A stretch of DNA of 33,016 nt from an uncultured Prevotella sp. (GTDB lineage Bacteria; Bacteroidota; Bacteroidia; Bacteroidales; Bacteroidaceae), in the NCBI GenBank assembly GCA_934217675.1, contig CAKQCV010000025.1, positions 1-33,016 of the forward strand. The letters are read 5' to 3'. The notes under the pieces were generated by a model, which was not told the DNA's origin, did no database searches, and saw only the letters and a list, made by a program, of their open reading frames with translations. A program made the translations under genes and the position numbers. This document shows, one piece after another, positions 1-7,931 of this stretch (position 1 is the stretch's first letter; every line of letters begins with the position of its first letter).

Positions 1-710
1 ACATACTTGAAGCCAAATTCCTTCATCATGCCCTGGAATATTCCATAATATCCCTCAGCATCAGTCTTTCCACCTTCTACATCTGCATCTGGCTTAAATC
101 CAAGACATAGTTGGGCATCTTCCTCATTGCCGATGCAAACATCAACATATTTCATCAAAGGTTTCATTATGCTCTGTGCTTTCTCTGATGTCCACAATTT
201 TTTACGGAAGTTAAGATCGCAACTAACGGTAACACCATGACGTTTTGCAGCCTCACAAGCAAGCTTTGTTAGCTCTGCAGCTTTATCGCTAATAGCAGGT
301 GTTATGCCACTCCAATGGAACCACTGTGCACCCTCCATTATTGCATCGAAGTCGAAATCTGAAGGATCAGCCTCTGCAATAGAGCTACCTGCACGGTCAT
401 ACACGACCTTTGACGGACGCATAGAGGCACCAGTCTCAAGGAAATAAATACCAAGACGATTACCGCCACGTGCGATAAAATCTGTATGAACTCCATAACG
501 ACGGAGAGCATTTACTGCGCACTGACCAATTTCATGTGTTGGAACCTTTGTTACGAAGTAAGCCTCATGTCCATAATTAGCAGCGCTTACAGCAACATTT
601 GCTTCACCACCGCCATATACAACATCAAATGAATCACTTTGAATAAATCTCTTCTGACCAGGAGAAGAAAGGCGAAGCATAATCTCGCCTAATGTAACAA
701 CTTTAGCCAT
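1..710 (-). CDS. kdgK: 2-keto-3-deoxygluconate kinase, PfkB family (3' end outside window)
   Basis: A reading frame starts at an ATG at 710 (MAKVVTLGEIMLRLSSPG) and stays open to base 1, giving 236 residues; the C-terminal part lies outside the window. The PfkB/ribokinase start is clear: a Gly-Gly-Gly substrate-binding motif near residue 31 (GGGEANVAVSAANYG), then the lid region (GVHTDFIARGGNRLGIYFLE) and a CDLNFRKKLW segment typical of sugar kinases. The C-terminal GAGD catalytic motif would be off the window. The family phosphorylates 2-keto-3-deoxy-D-gluconate to KDPG in the cytoplasm, the step after UxaA/UxuA in hexuronate breakdown. Divergent linkage to a LacI-type regulator and uxaA supports KDG kinase over fructokinase, but substrate is inferred from context and resemblance. 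Confidence 0.88.
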   Translation of the reverse strand, partial: MAKVVTLGEIMLRLSSPGQKRFIQSDSFDVVYGGGEANVAVSAANYGHEAYFVTKVPTHEIGQCAVNALRRYGVHTDFIARGGNRLGIYFLETGASMRPSKVVYDRAGSSIAEADPSDFDFDAIMEGAQWFHWSGITPAISDKAAELTKLACEAAKRHGVTVSCDLNFRKKLWTSEKAQSIMKPLMKYVDVCIGNEEDAQLCLGFKPDADVEGGKTDAEGYYGIFQGMMKEFGFKY

Positions 711-761
711 TTTTTATGTTAAATAAATTATTGTTTAAGTGTAATTTGCTTTTTACGTTCA

Positions 762-793
762 CAAAATTAGTGTTTTATCTGCAATTACACAAA
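762..793 (-). promoter_or_regulatory. Bacteroidetes-type promoter of kdgK
   Basis: Reading on the minus strand, a TTTG -33 element (790-793) is followed after 20 nt by TAATTTTG (762-769), an exact TAnnTTTG -7 element. Transcription would begin near 755, leaving about 45 nt of leader before the kdgK ATG at 710. Confidence 0.7.
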
Positions 794-863
794 TAAATAT
801 GCAAAAAATTGCGTTTTCTTTAAAAATGCATGGAAGAAGTAGGGATAATTAATTTTTTATTGT

Positions 864-893
864 TATTTTTGCAAAACGACGAAAAACAACGTT
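864..893 (+). promoter_or_regulatory. -7 element and possible operator upstream of the LacI-type regulator
   Basis: TATTTTTG at 864-871 is an exact TAnnTTTG -7 element, about 50 nt before the regulator's ATG at 922. No good TTTG -33 element sits 19-20 nt upstream. It is followed by the imperfect inverted repeat AACGACGAAAAACAACGTT (875-893), whose outer AACG/CGTT arms match. Its position at the start of transcription would suit autoregulation by a LacI-family protein, but the symmetry is weak. Confidence 0.45.
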
Positions 894-921
894 AAAACAA
901 CAAGATTATCCCACAAAATAT

Positions 922-1986
922 ATGGCAGAAAAAGTTAGGATAAAAGACATTGCCGAAAAGTCAGGAGTGTCTGTAGGAACCGTGGACAGGGTTCTCCACA
1001 ATCGCCCCAATGTTTCTAAAGAAGCAAGAGAAAAAGTAGAAAAGGTTCTAAAAGAAATCAATTACCAACCAAACATGTATGCAAGCGCACTTGCATACAA
1101 CAAATCGTATACATTTTACTGCATAATTCCCCAGCATGATTCAGAAGCCTATTGGGAAGAAATTGAGGACGGTGCAGCAAAAGCATGCGAAACAAGACGT
1201 GACTTCCATATCAATGCTGAGATAATGTATTACAAGCGATATGACACTAAATCATTCTCACAAGTTGCAAAAGAATGTTTAGACAAAAATCCAAATGGAG
1301 TAATAGTTGTGCCAAGTGAAATGCAAGCAACAAGAAGATTCTGCGAAATAATGCATGAGCGGAATATACCATTTATATTGCTTGACTCATATATTCCAGA
1401 TTTAAATCCTCTGACATTTTTTGGACAAGATTCTTTTTGCAGCGGTGTCTTTGCTGCAAAAATGCTTATGCTGCTTGCCGGGAACGATAAAGAGATTATG
1501 CTTATGAAGCAAATGAAAAACGGAAAGGTTGCAAGTCGTCAGCAAGAGAACAGAGAACAAGGATTCCGACATTATATGGGAGAACATTTTCCAAAAGTGA
1601 AGATTTTGGAACTTGACATCCCAGCAGAGGAGTATAAAGATGGTTATGACAAAAAACTTGAATCTTTCTTCAACTCCCACCCGGACATTCACAATTGCAT
1701 TACCCTAGGTTCAAAAGCATACATCATAGGAGAGTTTTTGCTAAAAACGAACAGAAGAAATATTCAGATAATGGGATATGACATGGTTGACAAAAATGCA
1801 GAGTGCCTAAGACAAGGCTCTGTTTCTTTTTTGATTGCTCAGCATGCATATATGCAAGGATATAATTGTGTAGATTCTCTGTTCAAGGCAATTGTGCTAC
1901 ACAAGAAAGTGGATCCGGCAAATTATATGCCTATAGAGCTGTTATCAAAGGAAAATATTGATTTCTATCGACGTACACAGCTCTAA
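922..1986 (+). CDS. LacI-family transcriptional regulator
   Basis: 354 residues. The N-terminus (residues 5-50) is a LacI helix-turn-helix: IKDIAEKSGVSVGTVDRVLHNR, with the hinge helix following (EVLKEINYQPNMYASALA-type). Residues from about 65 onward resemble the periplasmic-binding-protein fold that binds a sugar or sugar acid. The VGTVDRVLHNR variant is common in Bacteroidetes members with a broad (Peripla_BP_4-like) ligand domain. It lies divergent to kdgK and 45 nt upstream of uxaA with no promoter visible between, so it probably heads an operon and controls hexuronate use; a keto-deoxy acid or hexuronate ligand is inference. The ATG at 922 is chosen because MAEKVRIKDIAEKSG is a normal family start. 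Confidence 0.9.
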   Translation: MAEKVRIKDIAEKSGVSVGTVDRVLHNRPNVSKEAREKVEKVLKEINYQPNMYASALAYNKSYTFYCIIPQHDSEAYWEEIEDGAAKACETRRDFHINAEIMYYKRYDTKSFSQVAKECLDKNPNGVIVVPSEMQATRRFCEIMHERNIPFILLDSYIPDLNPLTFFGQDSFCSGVFAAKMLMLLAGNDKEIMLMKQMKNGKVASRQQENREQGFRHYMGEHFPKVKILELDIPAEEYKDGYDKKLESFFNSHPDIHNCITLGSKAYIIGEFLLKTNRRNIQIMGYDMVDKNAECLRQGSVSFLIAQHAYMQGYNCVDSLFKAIVLHKKVDPANYMPIELLSKENIDFYRRTQL

Positions 1987-2031
1987 TAAAAAAACATAAA
2001 AAGATATACAAACTATATAATTCAAAAAAAC

Positions 2032-3528
2032 ATGAATCTATCATCATTTATCAAAATCAACCCAGCCGACTCTGTGGTTGTTTGTCTACGCCCATTCAAA
2101 AAAGGCGAAGTCATTAATGTAGACGGAAGGGACATTACTGTTCTTCAAGATACACCTGCCGGTCATAAAATATTGATTACCGATACAAAAGAAGGCAACA
2201 ATATTATAAAATACGGTTATCCTATCGGACATGCAAAAGAGGATCTTGTTGCAGGACAATGGGTCAACGAGAACAATCTCAAGACAAATCTTTCTGGTAC
2301 TCTTACATACGAATATCACCCTGTTGACGAGACATTGAATATAAAAAAAGACGACCGCGTTTTCAAAGGTTTTAAACGCAAGAACGGAGAAGTCGGCGTG
2401 AGAAACGAAATTTGGATTGTACCTACAGTTGGATGTGTGAACGGCATTTCTGACCGTCTTGCAAATATGCTTCAAGAGGAGACAAAACTTGAAGGTATTG
2501 ATGCTGTACATTCTTGGCATCACAACTTTGGCTGTTCTCAGCTTAGTGATGACCATGAAAACACGCGCAAAGTACTCCGTGATATAGTTCTTCATCCTAA
2601 TGCGGGTGCTGTCCTTGTTGTAGGTTTAGGATGCGAGAATAATCAGCCAGATGAATTTGAGAAACTTCTTGGCGACTACGACAAGGAAAGAATCAAATTC
2701 ATGGTTGTTCAAAAAGTGCAAGGTGACGAAATAGAAGAAGGTATGAAAATCTTGCGTTCTTTATATAATATAGCAAAGAACGACAAGCGTACGGATTGCC
2801 CACTTAGCGAGTTAAGAATCGGACTAAAATGTGGAGGAAGCGATGGCTTCAGCGGTATAACCGGTAATCCTCTCGTTGGTGAATTCTCAGATTACGTCGT
2901 TGCGCAAGGCGGAACATCAATCTTGACTGAGGTTCCAGAAATGTTTGGTGCTGAGACTATATTGATGAACCGTTGCAAGACTCCAGAATTATTCAAAGAA
3001 ACAGTTGATTTGGTAAACAACTTCAAGGAATATTTCTTAAGCCACGGAGAGCCAGTAGGAGAAAATCCATCACCAGGCAACAAGGCAGGTGGTATTTCAA
3101 CACTTGAAGACAAAGCATTGGGATGCACACAAAAATGCGGAAGAGCTCCTGTTTGTGGTGTTCTCGGATATGGAGACCGACTAAAGGTAAAGGGGCTAAA
3201 TCTATTGTCTGCACCAGGCAACGACCTCGTTGCATCAACTGCATTGGCAGCTGCAGGATGTCAGATCGTATTATTCACGACAGGACGTGGAACTCCATTT
3301 GGAACATTCATTCCAACAATGAAGATTTCTACAAACAGCAATCTCTACAAGAACAAGCCAAACTGGATTGACTTTAATGCAGGAGAACTTGTTGAAGGAA
3401 CAGATATGCCGACATTGGTAAAGAAGTTTATTGATAAAGTTATTTCTGTAGCAAGTGGTGAGAAAACTTGCAATGAGAAAAACGGCTACCGTGAAATTTC
3501 AATATTTAAAAACGGTGTAACGCTATAA
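2032..3528 (+). CDS. uxaA: Altronate dehydratase
   Basis: 498 residues, the full family length. It has an N-terminal SAF-type domain (about residues 10-85, DSVVVCLRPFKKGEVI) followed by the UxaA/GarD catalytic region. Visible signatures are the HHNFGCSQLSDDHENT segment, GLGCENNQ, GLKCGGSDGFSGITGNP and GCTQKCGRAPVCGVLGYG; the conserved cysteines and histidines are those the family uses to bind iron. It converts D-altronate to 2-keto-3-deoxygluconate in the cytoplasm, the substrate for the divergent KdgK. It follows the LacI-type gene by 45 nt. D-altronate rather than galactarate is preferred because of the kdgK neighbour. Confidence 0.93.
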   Translation: MNLSSFIKINPADSVVVCLRPFKKGEVINVDGRDITVLQDTPAGHKILITDTKEGNNIIKYGYPIGHAKEDLVAGQWVNENNLKTNLSGTLTYEYHPVDETLNIKKDDRVFKGFKRKNGEVGVRNEIWIVPTVGCVNGISDRLANMLQEETKLEGIDAVHSWHHNFGCSQLSDDHENTRKVLRDIVLHPNAGAVLVVGLGCENNQPDEFEKLLGDYDKERIKFMVVQKVQGDEIEEGMKILRSLYNIAKNDKRTDCPLSELRIGLKCGGSDGFSGITGNPLVGEFSDYVVAQGGTSILTEVPEMFGAETILMNRCKTPELFKETVDLVNNFKEYFLSHGEPVGENPSPGNKAGGISTLEDKALGCTQKCGRAPVCGVLGYGDRLKVKGLNLLSAPGNDLVASTALAAAGCQIVLFTTGRGTPFGTFIPTMKISTNSNLYKNKPNWIDFNAGELVEGTDMPTLVKKFIDKVISVASGEKTCNEKNGYREISIFKNGVTL

Positions 3529-3583
3529 AAGCAAACAGAAAAGAAGTAGTTGATAAAGACAGACTTATAAAAATAAAATTTAA

Positions 3584-3653
3584 AAGAAGGGGTGGCACGG
3601 ATTTTGATTTGATTCATATCGCCCCTTCTTCTTGGTATTAAAAGAAAGAAGGG
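3584..3653 (+). promoter_or_regulatory. Two mutually exclusive hairpins in the uxaA - NhaC intergenic region
   Basis: AAGAAGGGG (3584-3592) pairs perfectly with CCCCTTCTT (3622-3630) across a 29-nt loop. The same right arm, CCCTTCTT (3623-3630) plus CTT (3631-3633), can instead pair with AAG-A-AAGAAGGG (3642-3653) across an 8-nt loop, ending 8 nt before the next ATG at 3662. No uridine run follows either stem, so neither is a standard terminator. The layout could act as an attenuator or translational switch, or as an RNA-processing site. Confidence 0.45.
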
Positions 3654-3661
3654 AAGCGGAC

Positions 3662-4942
3662 ATGAGCCACAAGCAAGGAATTATTGCAATATCTCCATTA
3701 ATATTTTTTGTTGCTATATATCTTATTTCGTCTCTCATTGCCGGAGATTTCTACAAGATGCCAATAACTATAGCTTTTATGCTGGCATGCATATATGCTT
3801 TAGCTATATTCAAAGGTATACCGCTGAAAAATAGGATAGAAACATTCTGTACAGGAGCAGGAGATAAAGACATTATGCTAATGTTATGTATATTTGTGCT
3901 TGCTGGAGCTTTTGCAAATTCTGCAAAGGCAACAGGGTGTATTGAGGCAACAGTAAATCTGACACTGAATATACTACCTGAGAATATGATTATAGTAGGA
4001 CTGTTCATAGCCACATGTTTCGTGTCTTTAGCTATCGGTACGAGTGTCGGTACAATAGTTGCATTAACACCTATTGCAGCAGGACTTGCCCACACTATGA
4101 ATGGCAATGTACCGCTCATGACAGCTGTTATTGTTGGCGGTTCTTTCTTTGGCGATAATCTCTCGTTCATTTCCGACACGACAATTGTAGCCACAAGTAC
4201 ACAAGGATGCAAACAGAGCGACAAATTCTTTGCAAACCTATATACAGTGATTCCTGCGGCATTGATTGTCATGATATTATATTTTTTTATTGGAAATAAT
4301 ACCAAAACTCTTGAACAGATACCTGAGTTTGACTACGTCAAGGTTCTTCCATATTTGATTGTTATAGTATGTGCACTGATTGGGATAAATGTTCTCGTCG
4401 TACTTACGATAGGTATAATATCAACAGGCATTATAGGCATAAGTTATGGATGTTATGACTTCTTTGGATGGTGTCAGTCCATGGCTGAAGGAATAACCAA
4501 TATGGGTGAACTAATAGTTGTTACAGTTCTTGCCGGAGGATTACTCAAAATTTTAAGCGAGAACGGGGCACTTGGCTATCTTATAAGAATTATGACAGCA
4601 AGAATAAGAAGCCGACGCAGAAGTGAACTCACAATAGCAATGCTTGTAAGCATTGTAAATATCTGTACTGCCAACAACACTGTAGCAATCCTTACCGTTG
4701 GATCTATTTCAAAAAAAATATCCCAAAAATACAGTGTTGACAAAAGGAAATGTGCAAGCATTCTTGACTCTTTCTCATGTTGTACTCAAAGTATATTACC
4801 ATATGGTGCGCAGATACTGATGGCTACAGGACTTGCAGCAGTCAGCCCTATCGAAATAATAAAATATCTGTATTATCCAGCTGTACTGTTTGCAGTTTCA
4901 ATAATTGCAATAATAATAAGGTATCCTAAAAAAATCAGCTAA
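3662..4942 (+). CDS. NhaC-like Na+/H+ antiporter family membrane protein
   Basis: 426 residues from the ATG at 3662; an in-frame TTG at 3632 was rejected because it falls inside the upstream hairpin and adds a charged tail. The protein is almost wholly hydrophobic, with about 11-12 membrane spans. Segments such as GTSVGTIVALTPIAAG, GGSFFGDNLSFISDTTI and the second-half NICTANNTVAILTVG match the NhaC branch of the ion-transporter superfamily. Members exchange Na+ for H+ or for organic solutes at the inner membrane. Placement behind uxaA suggests Na+-coupled uptake or exchange of a sugar acid, but substrate cannot be read from sequence. The following gene starts one base after its stop, implying translational coupling. 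Confidence 0.82.
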   Translation: MSHKQGIIAISPLIFFVAIYLISSLIAGDFYKMPITIAFMLACIYALAIFKGIPLKNRIETFCTGAGDKDIMLMLCIFVLAGAFANSAKATGCIEATVNLTLNILPENMIIVGLFIATCFVSLAIGTSVGTIVALTPIAAGLAHTMNGNVPLMTAVIVGGSFFGDNLSFISDTTIVATSTQGCKQSDKFFANLYTVIPAALIVMILYFFIGNNTKTLEQIPEFDYVKVLPYLIVIVCALIGINVLVVLTIGIISTGIIGISYGCYDFFGWCQSMAEGITNMGELIVVTVLAGGLLKILSENGALGYLIRIMTARIRSRRRSELTIAMLVSIVNICTANNTVAILTVGSISKKISQKYSVDKRKCASILDSFSCCTQSILPYGAQILMATGLAAVSPIEIIKYLYYPAVLFAVSIIAIIIRYPKKIS

Positions 4943-4943
4943 T

Positions 4944-5732
4944 ATGAATACAATAATCAGAAATCTCATATCGCTGACAGCTGACGGAGTGTTCTCTACA
5001 AGGCATGATATAATGCCAATGTCAGCATTCAAATGGAATGTGCTATATAAAATAGCGCAAACAGAAGATATTGCTCCATATATATATAAAGGAATAATAT
5101 GTCATGAGAATGATAAAATGGCAAATGTACCAAATAATGTTGTCTGCCTGTTTGCAAAGTCTGTTTTCAACAATCAAGATGATATTAATGATTCGTTTGA
5201 TATTACAGATATAGAATCACAGAAACTAACATACATTCTGAAAAAATATCTTTTAAAGGATATTGTATATAAAGAACGCCACAGTATTGACACTTCGAAA
5301 ACATCCCTTGACCTTTTGTCACTGATATTACAGAATACTAATTTAATAATCCGCAATGGTATACGATTGAGAGGTATTGTTGAATTAGGCATATTTTTAA
5401 GAACAAAAGGGCAGTATGTTGACTTCGTTAAAATTGAAAGCTGGCTACAGAAACTTAAATTTCGCCGCATGGCAAGTTTGCAAGCGAGTATACTTGTTGA
5501 TTTGTTTTCGTTTGAAAAAGACGAGTTTCCATACGTAAGGAAATTTGAAAGAAAAGCACTTAAGCTATCATTGTATTCACTTGATAAAATATATGAGGCA
5601 AATAAACACGAACAAGAATTCAAGAATTATAATATAAGCAATTGCATAAAATTCTATAAGTTCTCTCGCTCCGAATCTCTTTGCAAAGGATTTTCTATAA
5701 TAGTAAGAAGTCTTTCTGAAATTGAGGAATAA
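4944..5732 (+). CDS. Uncharacterised protein, resembles C-terminal half of nucleotidyltransferase_5 (PF14907-like) proteins
   Basis: 262 residues. The N-terminus (SAFKWNVLYKIAQTEDIAPYIYKGI) and residues about 135-195 (GIRLRGIVELGIFLRTKGQ, then an IESWLQKLKFRRMASLQ helix) recall the helical parts of PF14907-type putative nucleotidyltransferases, in which a 'GIGLR..DW..FL' segment precedes helices. I see no GS-x-D or DxD catalytic motif, so it may be a degenerate or non-catalytic relative. No signal peptide or membrane span is visible. It begins one base after the NhaC-like stop codon, so the two are probably translated together. The assignment is from memory of the family pattern and is weak; the gene itself looks real. 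Confidence 0.7.
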   Translation: MNTIIRNLISLTADGVFSTRHDIMPMSAFKWNVLYKIAQTEDIAPYIYKGIICHENDKMANVPNNVVCLFAKSVFNNQDDINDSFDITDIESQKLTYILKKYLLKDIVYKERHSIDTSKTSLDLLSLILQNTNLIIRNGIRLRGIVELGIFLRTKGQYVDFVKIESWLQKLKFRRMASLQASILVDLFSFEKDEFPYVRKFERKALKLSLYSLDKIYEANKHEQEFKNYNISNCIKFYKFSRSESLCKGFSIIVRSLSEIEE

Positions 5733-5751
5733 CTAAATAATTATAATTTAT

Positions 5752-5782
5752 TTTGCAGTACATATATAAAGATGTAACTTTG
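5752..5782 (+). promoter_or_regulatory. Bacteroidetes-type promoter of the GH25 gene
   Basis: TTTG (5752-5755), 19 nt, TAACTTTG (5775-5782) is a full match to the -33/-7 consensus. The -7 element ends only 6 nt before the ATG at 5789, so the transcript would start at or within a few bases of the start codon. Confidence 0.8.
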
Positions 5783-5788
5783 CAAATC

Positions 5789-6505
5789 ATGGGACAAATT
5801 AACAAATTAAGATTAATATTAGCAAGTATATTTATTTTATCCACAACTTGCACTTGGTCACAACAGTCAGAATCATACGTACAGTGTGAAGACACATGTC
5901 GCCATATCCACGGCATAGACTTGAGTCACTATCAAGGAGAAGTGTTTTGGGAAGCAGTCGGTGACAACAGTAAAATGGCATACGTATACCTAAAAGCGAC
6001 AGAAGGAGGAACAAGAATTGATCCTACATATAAAAAGAACATAGAACTGGCACATAGATATGGTCTGAAAGTAGGGTCGTACCACTTTTTCCGTCCAAAA
6101 ATAGATTTGACTCAACAATTGGAAAATTTCAAATCACAGTGTCGCCCTGGCGATCAGGACTTAATTCCAATGATTGATGTTGAAACTAACAGTGGACTTC
6201 AAACAGAAGAATTCTGTGATTCACTATTCAAATTTTTAAAACTCGTTGAAAAAGAATACAGACAGAAACCTCTTGTATACACTGGTACAAACTTTTATAA
6301 TCGCCATCTTAGTGGGAAACTTGACTCATATAAACTAATGATTGCACAGTACTCTACAAGAGAACCAAAGTTGGCAGACAATCGCGACTACGACATGTGG
6401 CAATATACTGCAAAAGGCAGAATAAACGGCATTAATACTTTTGTAGACAAAAGCCGATTCATGGGAAGACACAGTATGCGCGAAATAAGATTTAGGCATC
6501 ATTAA
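5789..6505 (+). CDS. Secreted GH25-family lysozyme (muramidase)
   Basis: 238 residues from the ATG at 5789. An in-frame ATT or other upstream start near 5753 was rejected because it would lie inside the promoter. Residues 1-24 form a signal peptide (LRLILASIFILSTTCTWSQ). The GH25 fold follows: HGIDLSHYQG (D44), YVYLKATEGG, VGSYHFFRP, then the MIDVE motif with D130 and E132, the family's catalytic residues, and a C-terminal YDMWQYTAKGRINGI segment. GH25 enzymes cleave the MurNAc-GlcNAc beta-1,4 bond in peptidoglycan; export to the periplasm or beyond is expected. It stands as a single gene with its own promoter and could serve cell-wall remodelling or attack on competitors. Confidence 0.93.
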   Translation: MGQINKLRLILASIFILSTTCTWSQQSESYVQCEDTCRHIHGIDLSHYQGEVFWEAVGDNSKMAYVYLKATEGGTRIDPTYKKNIELAHRYGLKVGSYHFFRPKIDLTQQLENFKSQCRPGDQDLIPMIDVETNSGLQTEEFCDSLFKFLKLVEKEYRQKPLVYTGTNFYNRHLSGKLDSYKLMIAQYSTREPKLADNRDYDMWQYTAKGRINGINTFVDKSRFMGRHSMREIRFRHH

Positions 6506-6568
6506 AAAATGATATTTATTTTATAGAATAACATAAATAATCAATATAACTATAACAAACAGAAAATT

Positions 6569-7711
6569 ATGGCAATCATAAAATGTCCGGAATGTGGTCA
6601 TCAAATCAGCGACAAAGCTGAAATATGCCCCGTATGTGGAGTAAGAATCAAGGACAATACAATAAAATGTCCTCATTGTGGCAATGTATACCTAAAAGAC
6701 CAAAGTGTTTGTCCTGTATGCCACAAATCACCTACCGAAACTGTAGTTCCTGCAATGATGCAGACTCAAGCACAGATGAAAGCCCAAGAACAGGAAATGC
6801 CACAAGGCGCACAGGTAAACGAAGATGCACCTGAAAAGAAGAGCAGAAAAAATATGATTATTGCCATTGTTGTGGCAATTTTCGTCATTGTGTGTGGTGG
6901 TGTATGGTATGCAAGTTCTATGAACAGTCTGCACGGTGATGAACAAACAGCATATCTAAATGCAATGAACAGTAGTGATCCTGCTGTTCTGCAAGACTAC
7001 CTTGATAGTTTTAAAGATGCACCTCAGGAGCATATAGACTCAATACAGGCTCATCTTGACATTCTGAAGATGAATGATTCTGAATGGACTAATGCATTAC
7101 TGAGCAATTCAAAATCAGCACTTCAGCAGTATATTGACAACCATCCAAACAGCTTGCATAAAGCGGAAGCTCTGCACAAGATTGATTCTATTGACTGGGC
7201 TTTGTGTTCACGCCAAAACACTCCTGAAGCATACCAAGCATATCTTTCTGATCACTCGGATGGAGAGCATGCGGTAGACGCTCAGGAGAAGCTTGACAAA
7301 CTTGACGCAACAACCGTTAATCCTGACGATAAGCAGACTGTAAGCAATGCTTTCCAACAATTCTTCAAAAGCATCAACAACAATGACGAGATGGGTATAA
7401 CGTCTGCAGTAAGCAGCACATTGCATTTTCTGACAAATGCCAGTGCTACAAAGCAAGATGTTATTTCTTTCTTACACAAGCTGTATAAAGACGATGTTAG
7501 ATCGCTGACATGGCGTCCAAATGGAGATTACAAAATCCAGAAAAAAGATATGGGAGACAACACTTACGAATATGACGTTGAATTTACCGTTGACGAATCT
7601 ATCAGCAATATAGACTCAAGCAAAGATAAATTCAACCAATATAAGGTGAAAGGACATATTGATTCTGACGGTAAGATTTCAAATCTTCAACTCATCAAAA
7701 TTGGACAATAA
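6569..7711 (+). CDS. Zinc-ribbon membrane protein with periplasmic helical repeats and NTF2-like tail
   Basis: 380 residues. Two zinc ribbons come first, at residues 6-23 (CPECG...CPVCG) and 34-51 (CPHCG...CPVC). A Gln/Glu-rich linker follows, then one membrane span at about 96-116 (IIAIVVAIFVIVCGGVWYA). Residues about 120-245 hold helical repeats (ALQQYIDNHPNSLHKAEAL, AYQAYLSDHSDGEHAVDA) like those in TPR/YbgF-type proteins. The last part (about 250-380) looks like an NTF2/DUF4878-type domain. With cytoplasmic ribbons and an external repeat domain it could be a sensor or scaffold. Its function is unknown. A strong terminator follows, so it is transcribed alone or from upstream. Confidence 0.85.
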   Translation: MAIIKCPECGHQISDKAEICPVCGVRIKDNTIKCPHCGNVYLKDQSVCPVCHKSPTETVVPAMMQTQAQMKAQEQEMPQGAQVNEDAPEKKSRKNMIIAIVVAIFVIVCGGVWYASSMNSLHGDEQTAYLNAMNSSDPAVLQDYLDSFKDAPQEHIDSIQAHLDILKMNDSEWTNALLSNSKSALQQYIDNHPNSLHKAEALHKIDSIDWALCSRQNTPEAYQAYLSDHSDGEHAVDAQEKLDKLDATTVNPDDKQTVSNAFQQFFKSINNNDEMGITSAVSSTLHFLTNASATKQDVISFLHKLYKDDVRSLTWRPNGDYKIQKKDMGDNTYEYDVEFTVDESISNIDSSKDKFNQYKVKGHIDSDGKISNLQLIKIGQ

Positions 7712-7727
7712 TATTTATCTTATATAA

Positions 7728-7766
7728 AACGGAACTGCATATAAATATATGCTTGTTCCGTTTTTT
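7728..7766 (+). terminator. Rho-independent terminator after the zinc-ribbon gene
   Basis: AACGGAAC (7728-7735) pairs with GTTCCGTT (7755-7762), with an inner GCATAT/ATATGC stem (7737-7742 / 7747-7752), followed by six T's (7761-7766). Confidence 0.88.
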
Positions 7767-7800
7767 GAATATAGTATATATAAGAAGATATTATATATCA

Positions 7801-7886
7801 CGGTTTAATGCCGTAGAAACGGTATCTTGGAAATGTTTAGCCTACAGGGTATCTGCGGAAAGGCGGCAGGCAAGAAACAAGATACC
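7801..7886 (+). ncRNA. Structured leader candidate upstream of the SGNH hydrolase
   Basis: A 220-nt gap without genes (7712-7931) contains, after the terminator, a GC-rich block in very AT-rich surroundings. GGTATCTTG (7821-7829) pairs perfectly with CAAGATACC (7878-7886). Inside, TTT/AAA (7836-7838 / 7875-7877) and GCCT/AGGC (7840-7843 / 7868-7871) extend the stem, and CAG/CTG (7845-7847 / 7853-7855) can close a hairpin. CCGT/ACGG (7811-7814 / 7819-7822) could form an alternative hairpin using the outer stem's left end. It fits none of the riboswitch consensuses I know. It may be a cis-regulatory leader or a small RNA. Confidence 0.45.
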
Positions 7887-7931
7887 TAATTGAACCATAT
7901 AAATTGGATAGAACAAATAAAACCGAATAAA

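Noticed and set aside
875..893. A firm LacI operator
   Set aside because: Only the outer AACG/CGTT bases are symmetric; it is kept as a low-confidence note within the promoter entry.
2086..2595. Long antisense reading frame across uxaA
   Set aside because: It is the reverse frame of a well-conserved gene, with no promoter, domain or plausible protein composition.
3751..4305. 184-codon antisense frame in the NhaC-like gene
   Set aside because: Created by the reverse of a hydrophobic membrane protein; no independent support.
7801..7886. Signal recognition particle RNA, because of CAGG...GGAA...GCAG resemblance
   Set aside because: The arms do not fold into the conserved domain IV with its symmetric loop and tetraloop, so only a generic structured RNA is claimed.
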